A stretch of 64,000 nucleotides of DNA, taken from contig NZ_JACNMJ010000002.1 of assembly GCF_014526325.1 (NCBI RefSeq), forward strand, positions 124,001 to 188,000, given 5' to 3'. Within the stretch, counting starts at the first letter, position 1. Each line of letters starts with the position of its first letter. Position numbers and translations under genes: made by a program. Below are positions 42,619 through 52,425 of the stretch, piece after piece. The notes beneath the pieces were generated by a model. That model was not told where the DNA came from. It searched no databases and was given only the letters and a program-made list of their open reading frames with translations. The stretch is from Psychroserpens algicola (lineage in GTDB: Bacteria; Bacteroidota; Bacteroidia; Flavobacteriales; Flavobacteriaceae).

Positions 42619-43608
42619 TTAGCGTGCCAATTTCCGTAGCGCAACCCATTGTTTCAGCATCTCACGTGAGTCTGTTGCAGGATATCCCAGTACTGTTTTT
42701 CCTGCAGGTACATCGTTCATCACACCTGATCCTGCTCCAATTGTCGCTCCTGAATGAATCGTGGTATGGTCTTTTATTGAAGCACTGCCTCCTATAACAA
42801 CACCATCACCTAAGGTCACCGAACCTGCCAAGCCGCTACTACCTGCCATAATGCACGAGCGTCCTAATACACAGTTATGGGCAATCTGAACCAGATTATC
42901 AATCTTACAGCCGTCGCCTATAATGGTAGAACTAAATTTCGCACGATCGACACAGGTATTCGCTCCGATTTCGACACCGTTACCGATAACGACATTACCG
43001 ATATGCGGAATTTTAACGAGTCCTCTCCCATCATCACTCGGACGATATCCAAAGCCATCTGCGCCAATACTCACATTGGTATGAAAAATACAATAGCTGC
43101 CTATCACCGAACGCTCTCTAATTACTGTACCAGACCAGACTGTTGTATGATCTCCAATAGTAGTGTCATCAAGTATTGTAACATTAGGATACAGTACTAC
43201 GCCATTACCAATAACAACATCTTTTCCGATATAACATCCCGCTCCAACTTTAGTCCCTTCGCCTAGTTTTGCTGATGCATCTATAACGGCTGTAGGATGA
43301 ATATCCGATTCAAAATGTGGTGACTCTGGAGTAAATGCGTCTAATAACTTTGCCATAGCCAGATCGGCATTTTTGACTTTTATCAGAACTCTGTTTTCGC
43401 CAGGTTCTAAGCTAATAGTATCGTTAACAATGGCTAAAGCGGCATTAGAGTCGTTCCACATAGCCGCATATTTCCGATTTCCTATAAAGGTGGCTTGATG
43501 CTGATTTGCTTTTTGAATGTGCTCCAATCCTGTAATTTCAAGGTTGGCCTGACCTACAATGTCGCCATTAATTATCGCATTAATGTCTTGAACAGTTAGT
43601 GATTTCAT
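42619..43608 (-). CDS. lpxD: UDP-3-O-acylglucosamine N-acyltransferase
   Basis: 329 aa. The N-terminal ~100 residues are the LpxD uridine-binding domain (ITGLEHIQKANQHQATFIGN). A left-handed beta-helix of hexapeptide repeats follows (KLGEGTKVGAGCYIGKDVVI) with the catalytic-histidine segment DNLVQIAHNCVLGRSCIMAG, and a C-terminal helix. It transfers the second acyl chain of lipid A to UDP-3-O-acyl-glucosamine in the cytoplasm. The gene stands alone here, outside the common lpxD-lpxC-fabZ cluster, so it may be a second copy. Confidence 0.93.
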   Translation of the reverse strand: MKSLTVQDINAIINGDIVGQANLEITGLEHIQKANQHQATFIGNRKYAAMWNDSNAALAIVNDTISLEPGENRVLIKVKNADLAMAKLLDAFTPESPHFESDIHPTAVIDASAKLGEGTKVGAGCYIGKDVVIGNGVVLYPNVTILDDTTIGDHTTVWSGTVIRERSVIGSYCIFHTNVSIGADGFGYRPSDDGRGLVKIPHIGNVVIGNGVEIGANTCVDRAKFSSTIIGDGCKIDNLVQIAHNCVLGRSCIMAGSSGLAGSVTLGDGVVIGGSASIKDHTTIHSGATIGAGSGVMNDVPAGKTVLGYPATDSREMLKQWVALRKLAR

Positions 43609-43779
43609 TGGTATTATTATTAGTTAGTTGGTTAATAATCCTACAAGATAGTATTTATAAAACAATTTATTGACATAGCTCAAAGTTGCAACAGCTATGC
43701 GATTTTAAAACCACGTAATACTACGCTATTTTTTATGAGCTTCGGAAATTAAATTTGAAAAACATCAAAATTCAAAGCT

Positions 43780-44739
43780 ATGGCAACTATCGATCCTTGT
43801 AAGTTATTATGTGCATCTGCATCGGCATATTTAATTCAAACCTCGTATCCTTCTGGAATGTATCAGTTAGATCTTATCAATCCCAAAGGGTTACCTAAAC
43901 CGACGCCTTTACCACTTATTACTAAAGATGTGGCCAATCAATACAATAAAATTGGTCTGGTAGATGATCCTTATGTGATTGTATCTGATGAGATTGAAGC
44001 TTGTTTTGTCGGTAAAACTAAATCAGAAATCATCCTGTCCTTTCGTGGTACCTTACCTCCTGCTTGGACAGTAGATTCGATTCTCGACTGGATTCAGAAT
44101 ATATTTCTTGCAGTGCCTGGTCAGTACGACTATTTCCCTGGAAAAGTGCATTCCGGATTTCATTTTGCACTAACAACACTAATTTGTGACATTGTAAAAG
44201 TCCTCAACATATTAAATTCAGATCAAAGTCTGCCGCTATACATCACAGGACATAGTAAAGGTGGTGCGATGGCGCCTTTAGCTGCTGTACTGCTTAGTAG
44301 TAAAAAATATAACATCAAGGTAACTCAAACCATAACGTTTGCTGGTCCGAAACCTGGAAACGCCACGTTTAGAGATTATTACAATTCGACTTTTACTAAC
44401 GATTACAATTATGAAAACTACCTTGATATTGTACCGTTTTTACCTCCCGGAAAACTAACAATAGAGTTATTACGCTCTTTTGTACCAGAGTCTTGGATGA
44501 CATTGCGACAATTACTTAAGGATGCTGAAGACTGGAACTATGAACCTGTCGGAAATGCGCTTTACGTTACCAAAGATTCTACTATTGAGAAACCAACTAT
44601 AATCAATGACACAGAACGTCTTGCTGCAATTGCTGAAGCATTATTATTTAATCCCGGAGAAATTGGTAAAGCGCATCATGTGAGTTGTAATTATCGCTAT
44701 ATGAAAGCGATTTGCAAAGGTACCGTTTGCGGATGCTAA
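43780..44739 (+). CDS. class 3 lipase family protein
   Basis: 319 aa alpha/beta hydrolase of the fungal-type class 3 lipase family. The nucleophile S159 lies in TGHSKGGAM; the acid D216 is in NYLDIVPFLPPG and the histidine H299 or H300 is in KAHHVSCNYRYM, completing the triad. The stretch EIILSFRGT supplies the oxyanion hole. There is no signal peptide, which is odd for a lipase, and the C-terminus is cysteine-rich (ICKGTVCGC). A TAAATTTG box lies at 43750-43757, upstream of the start. Confidence 0.88.
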   Translation: MATIDPCKLLCASASAYLIQTSYPSGMYQLDLINPKGLPKPTPLPLITKDVANQYNKIGLVDDPYVIVSDEIEACFVGKTKSEIILSFRGTLPPAWTVDSILDWIQNIFLAVPGQYDYFPGKVHSGFHFALTTLICDIVKVLNILNSDQSLPLYITGHSKGGAMAPLAAVLLSSKKYNIKVTQTITFAGPKPGNATFRDYYNSTFTNDYNYENYLDIVPFLPPGKLTIELLRSFVPESWMTLRQLLKDAEDWNYEPVGNALYVTKDSTIEKPTIINDTERLAAIAEALLFNPGEIGKAHHVSCNYRYMKAICKGTVCGC

Positions 44740-44781
44740 CCAGCCATTCGTAATCTACAGTCCCTATGTTAAAGCATAGGT

Positions 44782-44822
44782 AAAAAAACACCCTCTTGAG
44801 TTTTCAAAAGGGTGTCGTTTTT
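44782..44822. terminator. bidirectional terminator
   Basis: The stem ACACCCT / AGGGTGT has an A run before and a T run after. It lies between the convergent lipase and metalloprotease genes, with a second small hairpin (CCTATG / CATAGG) at 44763-44780. Confidence 0.85.
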
Positions 44823-44839
44823 ATGCGTCGGAAATGTGC

Positions 44840-47314
44840 TTATTTGGGATCTAAAATCTGTTCGATGCGCTTAACACAGTCTCTGTAGTGGTACTTTGTG
44901 ACGGTATTCACTGCTCGATTTCCTGCAGCAGCAACTTGACGTTTTAAGGTATTTAGTTCGCCTCTAACCAAAGCTCTAACATCCGATTGTGATACATTAA
45001 AATACTGTCGCGACTGTCGTGGATCTAAGTCTTCTGTCATCAAATACTGCATACGATCAATATAAACACGCTGTAAATTTCGACGATACACATCTACATT
45101 TTTAGTATAATTAACTTCATTCCACACACCTTTTCTTAAATCCTGTAACATGGATAAGGCACTGTAATTTGTAGGATTAATAGCTTCGTGGTCAATTAAG
45201 CGTCCTAAGCGGTCAAAACTTAATAAACCATTTAAATAACGACTTTGCAAACGTCTTAAACGGTCAGTATATCCAGCATAATTAATGTTTTGCAACATGC
45301 TTTTATCTAATAACCACATTGGCGTTTCAAAGGCATTTTTATGCAACCATTGCATAGAAGCCTGCTGCTTTTGTTTCGGTACAGCCTGATAAGCAATTCC
45401 GCCCTGACGTGGTGTAATGAGATGCTCCTCTACGCCTCCAATATTACTTAAAACATGACCAACATAACGGTTATAACAACCTAATAATTCGCCATAGAGT
45501 TCTTCTAAATCATCATAGTTATTGGTTTGATCACTCGTCCATTTTGGCAACTGTTGTGCAACATACTTTAGATTACTCAAGGCATAATTAGAAGCTTTAA
45601 TTGCATCATTTCCAATGTCTTCTGTTTGTGATGTTGGATCAAATCGGCTACTTTGTTTTCCGAAGACATATTTAGGATCGCCTGCTTTTTCAAGGATCCA
45701 CGCGTCTAAAGTGCCAATTTCTGCTTCTGCTGAATTTGCTGTCTGAATGTTACGATAACCCCAATTGATGGCATAATGGTCATAAGGTCCTATCTGACGA
45801 ATGAATCTAATATTTTGATCGCCTGGCTGCGCAATATAATTGTAACGTGCATAATCCATAATGGTAGAAGCGATTCCAAATTCTTGTGTAAACGCACCAT
45901 CTCTGTAACTCTCAACATCATACGCTTTACTGGCACTCATATTATGTGGTAATCCTAAAGCATGGCCTACTTCGTGAGCAATCACCATTTTCATCATTTC
46001 ACCAATATCTTCTGCTGGAGTATTTAAGGTTCTTGCCGAAGGATTCGCCGCTCCTGTTTCTAATAAATACCGATTTCTGTAGGAACGTAAATGGTTGTGA
46101 TACCAGATAATATCACTTTCAATAATTTCACCACTTCTGGGATCTGATACACTCGGACCCATAGCATTTCGGGTTTCACTCGCCACATAACGCACTACCG
46201 AATAGCGAATATCCTCTGGACTGAAATCGGGATCTTCTTCTTTTGTCGGTGGATATTTTGCAATAATAGCATTCTTAAATCCAGCGGTTTCAAACGGACC
46301 TTGCCACAACTCAATACCAGCTTTGATATAAGGTCGCAGATTTTCGGGCGTTGCAGGATCTAAATAGTATACAATAGGTTTAACAGGCTCTACCAGTTCT
46401 CCTCTGGCGTATGCAGCAGGATCTTTGGGCTCTAGTCGCCATCTGCGGATATAAGTTTTGGTATCTGCTTTGAGTTGTTCGCTTCCGTAGTCGACCTGAC
46501 TAAACGTAAACCAACCTACGCGCTCATCGGCAAATCGTGGCTGCATAGGCGTTTCAGGCAACAAAATCATGGATTGATTCATTTGCAAACTGATCGTTTC
46601 AGCCGAACGTGCCGAAGGTGGTTGTGAAGCATTATAGGTCATATCCTGAACGACTTCTATATTCTGTGGAAAACTTTTCATGCTATTGATAAAGCTTCTG
46701 GACACATCGAGATTTCGAACTTTATATGTAGTTCGTAACCGACTCGGTAGTCCGCTAATCGCTTTCACATCACTGCTGTAAAACTTAGTGACATCGACCA
46801 CAACTGCTGACGAATCTTTGCTGAAAGCGGCAATATCAAAAGCAAATAAAGTGGGTTCGTAGTTATTCGATTTAACCGAAATACTGATAGGTAATTCCTC
46901 ATCTGCTACCGAATTATAAGAGCGTTCTTTGATGAGAATCTTAGTGTCAAAACGTTCCCAGGCAACCAGACGTTCACCTGTTTTTGTTCCTGCATTAATA
47001 TAACCACCTCCCAGATTAGCAGGTAATTTAGCTATTCGACTCACCAGCAGCATATCTTTTCCGAGGTGCTCATTAGGAATTTCAAAAAAGTACTTCTCTC
47101 CTACTTTATGCACCTTAAATAAACCCTCATCAGATATAGCATCTTTAGTAATGACTTTATCATAAGCTTTTATTTTACCTTGATTTTTTTTAGGTGCTGG
47201 AGTGACTGCTTCCGTTTTGTCATTCTTCTTCTTTTTTCGTTTCGATTGGGCATGATGTGTCATTGGCATACAACAAAATGCTAATGCCATTACAAAAAGG
47301 ACTATGTGTTTCAT
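44840..47314 (-). CDS. exported zinc-dependent metalloprotease (DUF5117/DUF5118 type)
   Basis: 824 aa with a signal peptide (about 1-22, ending THHAQ). A basic stretch and then a DUF5118/DUF5117 region (YFFEIPNEHLGKDMLLVSRI) lead to the zinc site HEVGHALGLPHNM (HExxHxxGxxH, metzincin-like) with a methionine-containing turn (TIMDYARYNY). The C-terminal ~300 residues are helical. This is a large, common but little-studied Bacteroidota family. It is probably periplasmic or outer-membrane associated. Single gene flanked by terminators. Confidence 0.9.
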   Translation of the reverse strand: MKHIVLFVMALAFCCMPMTHHAQSKRKKKKNDKTEAVTPAPKKNQGKIKAYDKVITKDAISDEGLFKVHKVGEKYFFEIPNEHLGKDMLLVSRIAKLPANLGGGYINAGTKTGERLVAWERFDTKILIKERSYNSVADEELPISISVKSNNYEPTLFAFDIAAFSKDSSAVVVDVTKFYSSDVKAISGLPSRLRTTYKVRNLDVSRSFINSMKSFPQNIEVVQDMTYNASQPPSARSAETISLQMNQSMILLPETPMQPRFADERVGWFTFSQVDYGSEQLKADTKTYIRRWRLEPKDPAAYARGELVEPVKPIVYYLDPATPENLRPYIKAGIELWQGPFETAGFKNAIIAKYPPTKEEDPDFSPEDIRYSVVRYVASETRNAMGPSVSDPRSGEIIESDIIWYHNHLRSYRNRYLLETGAANPSARTLNTPAEDIGEMMKMVIAHEVGHALGLPHNMSASKAYDVESYRDGAFTQEFGIASTIMDYARYNYIAQPGDQNIRFIRQIGPYDHYAINWGYRNIQTANSAEAEIGTLDAWILEKAGDPKYVFGKQSSRFDPTSQTEDIGNDAIKASNYALSNLKYVAQQLPKWTSDQTNNYDDLEELYGELLGCYNRYVGHVLSNIGGVEEHLITPRQGGIAYQAVPKQKQQASMQWLHKNAFETPMWLLDKSMLQNINYAGYTDRLRRLQSRYLNGLLSFDRLGRLIDHEAINPTNYSALSMLQDLRKGVWNEVNYTKNVDVYRRNLQRVYIDRMQYLMTEDLDPRQSRQYFNVSQSDVRALVRGELNTLKRQVAAAGNRAVNTVTKYHYRDCVKRIEQILDPK

Positions 47315-47525
47315 GAGTGTTGGTTTGGTGTGATTTTGCTTTAAAAATAATCAATGCCAATAAAATTTAACGTCGATTTCACAAAACTTTAAGGACTTTA
47401 GAGCTCAGATATCATTTGCGATAAAATTACTTAGGATACAGTTAAAATAGCAATGTGCTTCCCTGTATATTGATTTTATAAGGAGTTTCAATATTGAAAT
47501 TTCAAATCATCTAAAATATACAACT

Positions 47526-47828
47526 ATGACAATTAATTATGAATATCACGATGTAACAGCAAGTGAAAGTTTAGAACAGTACGCAGAAGAGAAATTAAAA
47601 ATGATATTTGACCATTACGACTTTGTAATTAGAGCAGATGTCTTTTTTAAAACTGAAAATACTTCGAGTGATGACACAGGAATGAAATGCGGTATCAGAC
47701 TCAGTGCTCCTGGTCCAAGACTATTTGCCGAATCTTCACATGAAAATTTCCGTGAAGCGATTTCAGATACTGTCAGTGAATTAAAGCGTCAACTTCAAAA
47801 ACGTAAAGAAAAAATGAAGACACATTAA
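47526..47828 (+). CDS. hpf: ribosome hibernation promoting factor (short HPF/RaiA type)
   Basis: 100 aa: MTINYEYHDVTASESLEQYA start, one alpha-beta-beta-beta-alpha domain with FVIRADVFFKTEN and the lysine-rich tail ELKRQLQKRKEKMKTH. It binds the 30S decoding centre to inactivate ribosomes in stationary phase. It is the short form, without the C-terminal dimerisation domain of long HPF. No close operon partner. Confidence 0.92.
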   Translation: MTINYEYHDVTASESLEQYAEEKLKMIFDHYDFVIRADVFFKTENTSSDDTGMKCGIRLSAPGPRLFAESSHENFREAISDTVSELKRQLQKRKEKMKTH

Positions 47829-47988
47829 TTTAAAAACACCCTTTAGATACTGATTTATAGAACCTTACTAACAAATGTGTTGATTTTTAAAATCTTAAAA
47901 AAAACATAATGTTAGCAACAAAAAGTCTATATCAGATTTATAACCGTAGATATTAACAAATAACCAATAACACAATAATTAAAACATT

Positions 47989-48813
47989 ATGAAAAGAATT
48001 TCAGTAATTGTACTATCAGCATTATTTTTAACAGCCTGCGTTTCTAAAAAGAAATACCTTGCCTTAGAGCAAGATAACGGCGAGTTAAAAAGTGAATTAA
48101 CAAAAACTAAAGTCGAAAAAGAAGAATTAGAGACGAAGTTTGCAAAAATTCAGGAGCGCGTTGACAACTACAATTCTAAAATAAATGAGCTTACCGAAGA
48201 CAACAATACAAAACTGGTTTCAGTTGATGGTGTTGTGATTTCTGAAAAGCAAAAAGATGCTATGCGCGAATCACTTAAAAATGTACCTCCAGCGTATATG
48301 GCAACGGCTAAAACCTTGAAAGATTCAATGAATTTAGCCTTACAGTTCAATTTACAAGAGTCAATGGATTCAATTGAAGAAGATGAAGATATTGCTGTAA
48401 ACATTCAGGAAACAGTAGTAATGATTTCTATTTCAGATAAAATGTTATTCAATTCTGGAAGCTATAAAGTAAGTGATAAGGCCAATGAGATTTTACAAAA
48501 AATTGCTAACGTTATCAATTCAGAAGAAAGTCTTGACGTTATGGTAGAAGGTCATACAGATAATAAATTAATGAAAAGCACTGCAGCTGTCAAAGACAAC
48601 TGGGATTTGAGTGTATTGCGTGCAACAGCTGTTGTAAAAAAATTACAGAATGATTACAACGTGGCGCCCGAACAATTAATTGCTGCAGGACGTAGCTTTT
48701 ATCAGCCACTAACTGATAATGACACGAAAGAAAACAGAGCGACAAATCGTAGAACACGTATCGTTATTTTACCCAATATCGACAAGTTTTTCGCTATGAT
48801 GTCGTCAAACTAA
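47989..48813 (+). CDS. OmpA family lipoprotein with coiled-coil stalk
   Basis: 274 aa. Lipoprotein signal with lipobox LTAC (C17), followed by a ~55-residue coiled coil (LALEQDNGELKSELTKTKVE) and a C-terminal OmpA peptidoglycan-binding domain: VMVEGHTDNKLMKST, LSVLRATAVVKKLQN, RATNRRTRIVILP, with the diaminopimelate-binding D and R. It should tether the outer membrane to the cell wall. Strong terminator downstream; monocistronic. Confidence 0.92.
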   Translation: MKRISVIVLSALFLTACVSKKKYLALEQDNGELKSELTKTKVEKEELETKFAKIQERVDNYNSKINELTEDNNTKLVSVDGVVISEKQKDAMRESLKNVPPAYMATAKTLKDSMNLALQFNLQESMDSIEEDEDIAVNIQETVVMISISDKMLFNSGSYKVSDKANEILQKIANVINSEESLDVMVEGHTDNKLMKSTAAVKDNWDLSVLRATAVVKKLQNDYNVAPEQLIAAGRSFYQPLTDNDTKENRATNRRTRIVILPNIDKFFAMMSSN

Positions 48814-48855
48814 TTATTATTCTTAACCTAGAATTTTATGGTTAATTAATCCATG

Positions 48856-48886
48856 AAAAGGCTGTCGGAAACGATGGCCTTTTTTT
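48856..48886 (+). terminator. intrinsic terminator
   Basis: An 11-bp stem starting AAAAGGC and closing GGCCTTTT, with two G-T pairs and a GGAAAC loop, has a T tail. It lies 43 bp after the OmpA-lipoprotein stop. Confidence 0.85.
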
Positions 48887-48923
48887 ATGAATCAGGATTC
48901 GTTAAAATACTTGTAATAAATGA

Positions 48924-48952
48924 TTGTATTTGTTATACATCTACTAATTTTG
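48924..48952 (+). promoter_or_regulatory. Bacteroidota promoter for the DUF3817-MscS operon
   Basis: TTG at 48924-48926, an 18-bp spacer, then TAATTTTG at 48945-48952. The start codon is 18 bp downstream. Confidence 0.6.
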
Positions 48953-48970
48953 CATAAAATTTAAGAGTTT

Positions 48971-49264
48971 ATGTTTTCACTTATAAATAGCTTTAGAATT
49001 ATTGCACTTCTCGAAGGTGTGTCCTATATATTGTTGTTGTTTATTGCGACACCCATCAAATACTTTGGAGATGAGCCAATGTATGTCAAATTATTAGGTA
49101 TGCCACATGGTATCTTATTTTTGGCGTATATTGTATTGGCTATAGTTGTAGGTCAAGAGTTCAAATGGAATACAAGAACCTTACTTATAGTATTAGCAGC
49201 TTCAGTGATTCCTTTTGGAACCTTTTACGTTGAAAAGAAATACTTGAAGCCAAATACCAAATAA
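48971..49264 (+). CDS. DUF3817 small integral membrane protein
   Basis: 97 aa with three transmembrane helices. The family pattern is visible: FRIIALLEGVSYILLLFIATPIKY, then GDEPMYVKLLGMPHGILFLA with the conserved G-x-P-H-G, then a short third helix. Function unknown. Its final base is the first base of the next gene's start codon (TAATG), so it is translationally coupled to the mechanosensitive channel gene. Confidence 0.9.
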   Translation: MFSLINSFRIIALLEGVSYILLLFIATPIKYFGDEPMYVKLLGMPHGILFLAYIVLAIVVGQEFKWNTRTLLIVLAASVIPFGTFYVEKKYLKPNTK

Positions 49265-50505
49265 TGGAACAGATCCAGTGTTTTTTTTCTGATTATTTTG
49301 TCTCTATTGGGATGTCTGAGCTTTCGGCGAAGTACTTCAATATGATATGCTTATTGCTTATTTTAATCATTATCATATTTGTTACAGATCGTATCACCCG
49401 AAAACTTATCATTCATTTTTCAAATAAATTTTCTGAACAGACTAAAACCAATTTTGATGATTTACTTGTCAATCATCGTGCGCCACGACGTATTGCCCAT
49501 TTGGTGCCTTTGTTTTTGACTATTAAATTATTTCCAATAGTATTTTATGACTTTCCGCATTTTGAGAGCTATGTCATCATGCTTCTGAAAGTGTATGCTA
49601 TTATCTTAACCATATGGATTATCAGAAGTGTTTTAAAGACTTTCGAATCTTATTTTAAAACCTTACCTAGCTTAAGAGATAAGCCTATTGACAGTTATAT
49701 TCAAGTGGTGATGTTATTCATCTGGATTATTGGAGTAGCCTCAATTTTAGCCATTTTAATTAACCTGTCCTTTTTAAAATTCTTTACCACACTTGGTGCT
49801 GCATCTGCGGTTTTACTATTAATTTTTAAAGATACTATTCTTGGTTTTGTTGCAAGTATTCAGGTGGCTATAAACGATAGTGTTCGTATTGGTGATTGGA
49901 TTACCATGGAAAAATATGGTGCCGATGGCGAAGTTATTGAGATTAACTTGTCAACGGTTCAGGTTCAAAATTTTGATATGACCATTACCAATATTCCGAC
50001 CTATGCGCTCATTTCCGATTCGTATAAAAACTGGAGAGGCATGCAATCGTCTGGTGGTCGACGTATCAAACGGTCTATCATTTTAAAAGCCAGTAGTGTG
50101 ACCTATCTTACCGATGAACATATTGAAAAATTAAAAACTATTCAACTAATTACCAGTTATTTAAATCAGCGTCAAAAAGATATCAATTCTGCTAATGAAG
50201 CGAATCAAATCGATAAATCGGTTCTTATTAATGGTAGAAATATGACGAATTTAGGTGTATTTCGAAAGTACCTACAAACTTATATAGAGAATCATTCTGC
50301 CATAAATAAAGAGATGTTTATCATGGTGCGACAATTAGAGCCAACAGCTCACGGTCTTCCTCTTGAAATTTATTGTTTTAGTAGTGATAAACGCTGGGAA
50401 AATTACGAGTATATCATGTCTGATATTTTCGATCACGCCTTGGCCGCAGTGCCTTATTTTGACTTAGAGGTTTTTGAGTTTTCGTCTGGTATAGTACAAC
50501 AGTAA
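49264..50505 (+). CDS. MscS family mechanosensitive channel, YbdG-like
   Basis: 413 aa with four or five transmembrane helices before the MscS core. The pore helix/beta-domain is recognisable: FFTTLGAASAVLLLIFKDTILGF, then VRIGDWITMEKYGADGEVIEINL, then VQVQNFDMTITNIPTYALI. The insertion IDKSVLING and the long C-terminal domain are typical of YbdG/YnaI-type large channels, which respond mildly to hypo-osmotic shock. Co-transcribed with the DUF3817 gene. Confidence 0.9.
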   Translation: MEQIQCFFSDYFVSIGMSELSAKYFNMICLLLILIIIIFVTDRITRKLIIHFSNKFSEQTKTNFDDLLVNHRAPRRIAHLVPLFLTIKLFPIVFYDFPHFESYVIMLLKVYAIILTIWIIRSVLKTFESYFKTLPSLRDKPIDSYIQVVMLFIWIIGVASILAILINLSFLKFFTTLGAASAVLLLIFKDTILGFVASIQVAINDSVRIGDWITMEKYGADGEVIEINLSTVQVQNFDMTITNIPTYALISDSYKNWRGMQSSGGRRIKRSIILKASSVTYLTDEHIEKLKTIQLITSYLNQRQKDINSANEANQIDKSVLINGRNMTNLGVFRKYLQTYIENHSAINKEMFIMVRQLEPTAHGLPLEIYCFSSDKRWENYEYIMSDIFDHALAAVPYFDLEVFEFSSGIVQQ

Positions 50506-50521
50506 GTTTAAAAATAAAGGA

Positions 50522-50911
50522 CTAGTTTTCTAGCCTGTCTTTAACAAATTCGACTTCTGTTTTGCCATGAGGTGCTGGTTTTCCGTCTTCACCTAAGTTA
50601 ACCATAATGATGTTATCGACGGTAAGAATTGTTTCTCTGGTCATCTTATTTCGGGCTTCACATTTTAAGGTTAATGAGGACTTACCAAATTTTATCACTT
50701 CAATACCAATTTCAACAATATCACCTTGCTTAGCCGATGACATAAAGTTGATTTCAGAAATGTACTTGGTTACAATTTTAGAATTTTCTAATTGAATGAT
50801 GGTGTACAGTGCTGCTTCTTCGTCAATCCAGGCTAAAAGCTGACCTCCAAAAAGTGTTTGATTCGGATTTAAATCTTCGGGTTTAACCCATTTACGTGTG
50901 TGAAATCTCAT
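50522..50911 (-). CDS. acyl-CoA thioesterase (hotdog fold)
   Basis: 129 aa hotdog protein: NPNQTLFGGQLLAWIDEEAALYT (the N-x-x-x-T-L-F-G-G motif of the YciA/BFIT family, with the catalytic aspartate in WIDE), then a beta sheet KQGDIVEIGIEVIKFGKSSL. It hydrolyses acyl-CoA. It converges on the MscS-type gene. It has a 40-bp gap from the DUF72 gene upstream on the same strand and may share its transcript. Confidence 0.9.
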   Translation of the reverse strand: MRFHTRKWVKPEDLNPNQTLFGGQLLAWIDEEAALYTIIQLENSKIVTKYISEINFMSSAKQGDIVEIGIEVIKFGKSSLTLKCEARNKMTRETILTVDNIIMVNLGEDGKPAPHGKTEVEFVKDRLEN

Positions 50912-50951
50912 ATGCTAATAATTCGTTGTTATGTTTTTTGTATTCTGTAAG

Positions 50952-51836
50952 CTAAAATAAGGTGTCCTTATCTCCATTTGGAATCTTTAAGTTGCAACCC
51001 AGTTCTGCATTGAGTTTTTTGATGAAATAAGCCGATAATAATGGCGATTCTTTTTCAATATTTTGATGGATAAAGAAATCTATTTCTTTAATGCCTTGCT
51101 CCTGCCACTCTTTTAAGCGCATGACCCAATCATCAAGTCTGGTGTAATCGCTTTCGTGATTAGCACCAACATAGCGCACAAAAGCTGTAGGATTTGTAAG
51201 TCGCATATGCATCAAATCACGACGTCCTGCGGTATCGACAATAACATTAGAAATATTATGTTGTTCCAACACATCGTATAACTGGTTTGCAACGACATCA
51301 TCAGCATACCAATTGGTATGTCTAAACTCTACTGCCAAATCAATTTCTTTTGGCCAATGTTCTATAAAATTTACAACGCGATCAAAGTCTTTTGGTGCAA
51401 AATTAGAATGCATTTGTAGAAATATAGTACCGAGTTTTTCCTTTAAATGCATGGCATTAGACAAATAATGGTCTACAACAGCCTGAACCTCATTAAGACG
51501 TTTCCAGTGGCTGATTTCTTGATTGAGCTTCGGAAAAAACTTAAAGCCTTCAGGAGTTTTATCGTACCATTTTGAAAATTGTTCAGCAGGAAAAATTCTA
51601 TAAAACGTCGCATTTAGCTCAATAGCATTAAATTGATTGGAATAGTAGCCTAATTCATCTTTGGTTCCTCTGGGATAAAAACCCTTAAGATCGGCTTTGT
51701 TCCATTTTGCACAACCTACATAAATCTCAGGAAGATTATCATCTTTTACGCGATTTAAAACCCTTGCTGTATCAATGTGATCCTGAGGCAAACTTAAATC
51801 TAAATCTTGTGGATTATCTACGCTTCCAAATTTCAT
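50952..51836 (-). CDS. DUF72 (YecE-like) TIM-barrel protein
   Basis: 294 aa with the DUF72 layout: IYVGCAKWNKADLKGFYPRG near the start, then the FNAIELNATFYRIFPAEQF strand, KLGTIFLQMHSNFAP, EIDLAVEFRHTNWY and FVRYVGANHESDYTRLDDWV. This is a widespread family with a TIM-barrel fold and no agreed function. No signal peptide. Confidence 0.9.
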   Translation of the reverse strand: MKFGSVDNPQDLDLSLPQDHIDTARVLNRVKDDNLPEIYVGCAKWNKADLKGFYPRGTKDELGYYSNQFNAIELNATFYRIFPAEQFSKWYDKTPEGFKFFPKLNQEISHWKRLNEVQAVVDHYLSNAMHLKEKLGTIFLQMHSNFAPKDFDRVVNFIEHWPKEIDLAVEFRHTNWYADDVVANQLYDVLEQHNISNVIVDTAGRRDLMHMRLTNPTAFVRYVGANHESDYTRLDDWVMRLKEWQEQGIKEIDFFIHQNIEKESPLLSAYFIKKLNAELGCNLKIPNGDKDTLF

Positions 51837-52011
51837 AGTTTTAGCTTTTTTTCAAAGGTAAGAGTTTCTTGTACTATATCATATGAGGACATATTGGAAA
51901 ATGAAATAGAAGTATCAAAATTTTCAATTTGTTAATAACACCGTTGACAAGATATAATTCACACCATAAATCAGCAGTAGTTTATTTCTATTTTTAATAA
52001 AATTTAAAGCC

Positions 52012-52425
52012 ATGAATGATCGATCTACAAACCTTAAATCTATACGTCCAACCATAGCTTCAGCTCAAGTTAATGAACATATGACTACAGATGAGTGCTT
52101 TCAAAATGCCACATTACGTCCTATCATAAAAATGCAAAACCACCTTCTTATTGTCGTTTTTAGAAATTATATCTCCAAACGAAAAAATGTATTTTATGAT
52201 TTATCGCTTACAAAACAACTCGCTTATATTGAGAATGCTATTCATAAAGACATGAAGTTTAGAAATTCGGTAAAAGGAATGATTATCGGACAGTTTACTG
52301 TTGAAGAATACGAGCTATATATTCAAAATTCTTCTGCCTTAAATAAGCGTATGATGCATATTGTAAAAGAACGTTTAGTGAGTAATATTCAATTGTTTTC
52401 ACAACCGCTTGCTAAAGCTATATGA
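52012..52425 (+). CDS. conserved flavobacterial protein of unknown function
   Basis: 137 aa, helical, no signal peptide. Recognisable only as a type seen often in Flavobacteriaceae (IRPTIASAQVNEHMTTDECF, then LRPIIKMQNHLLIVVFRNYI, and MIIGQFTVEEYELYIQNSSA); relatives are sometimes labelled glyoxalase, but I see no glyoxalase metal site. The stop overlaps the start of the GreA-like gene by ATGA, showing they were made as a pair. Confidence 0.7.
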   Translation: MNDRSTNLKSIRPTIASAQVNEHMTTDECFQNATLRPIIKMQNHLLIVVFRNYISKRKNVFYDLSLTKQLAYIENAIHKDMKFRNSVKGMIIGQFTVEEYELYIQNSSALNKRMMHIVKERLVSNIQLFSQPLAKAI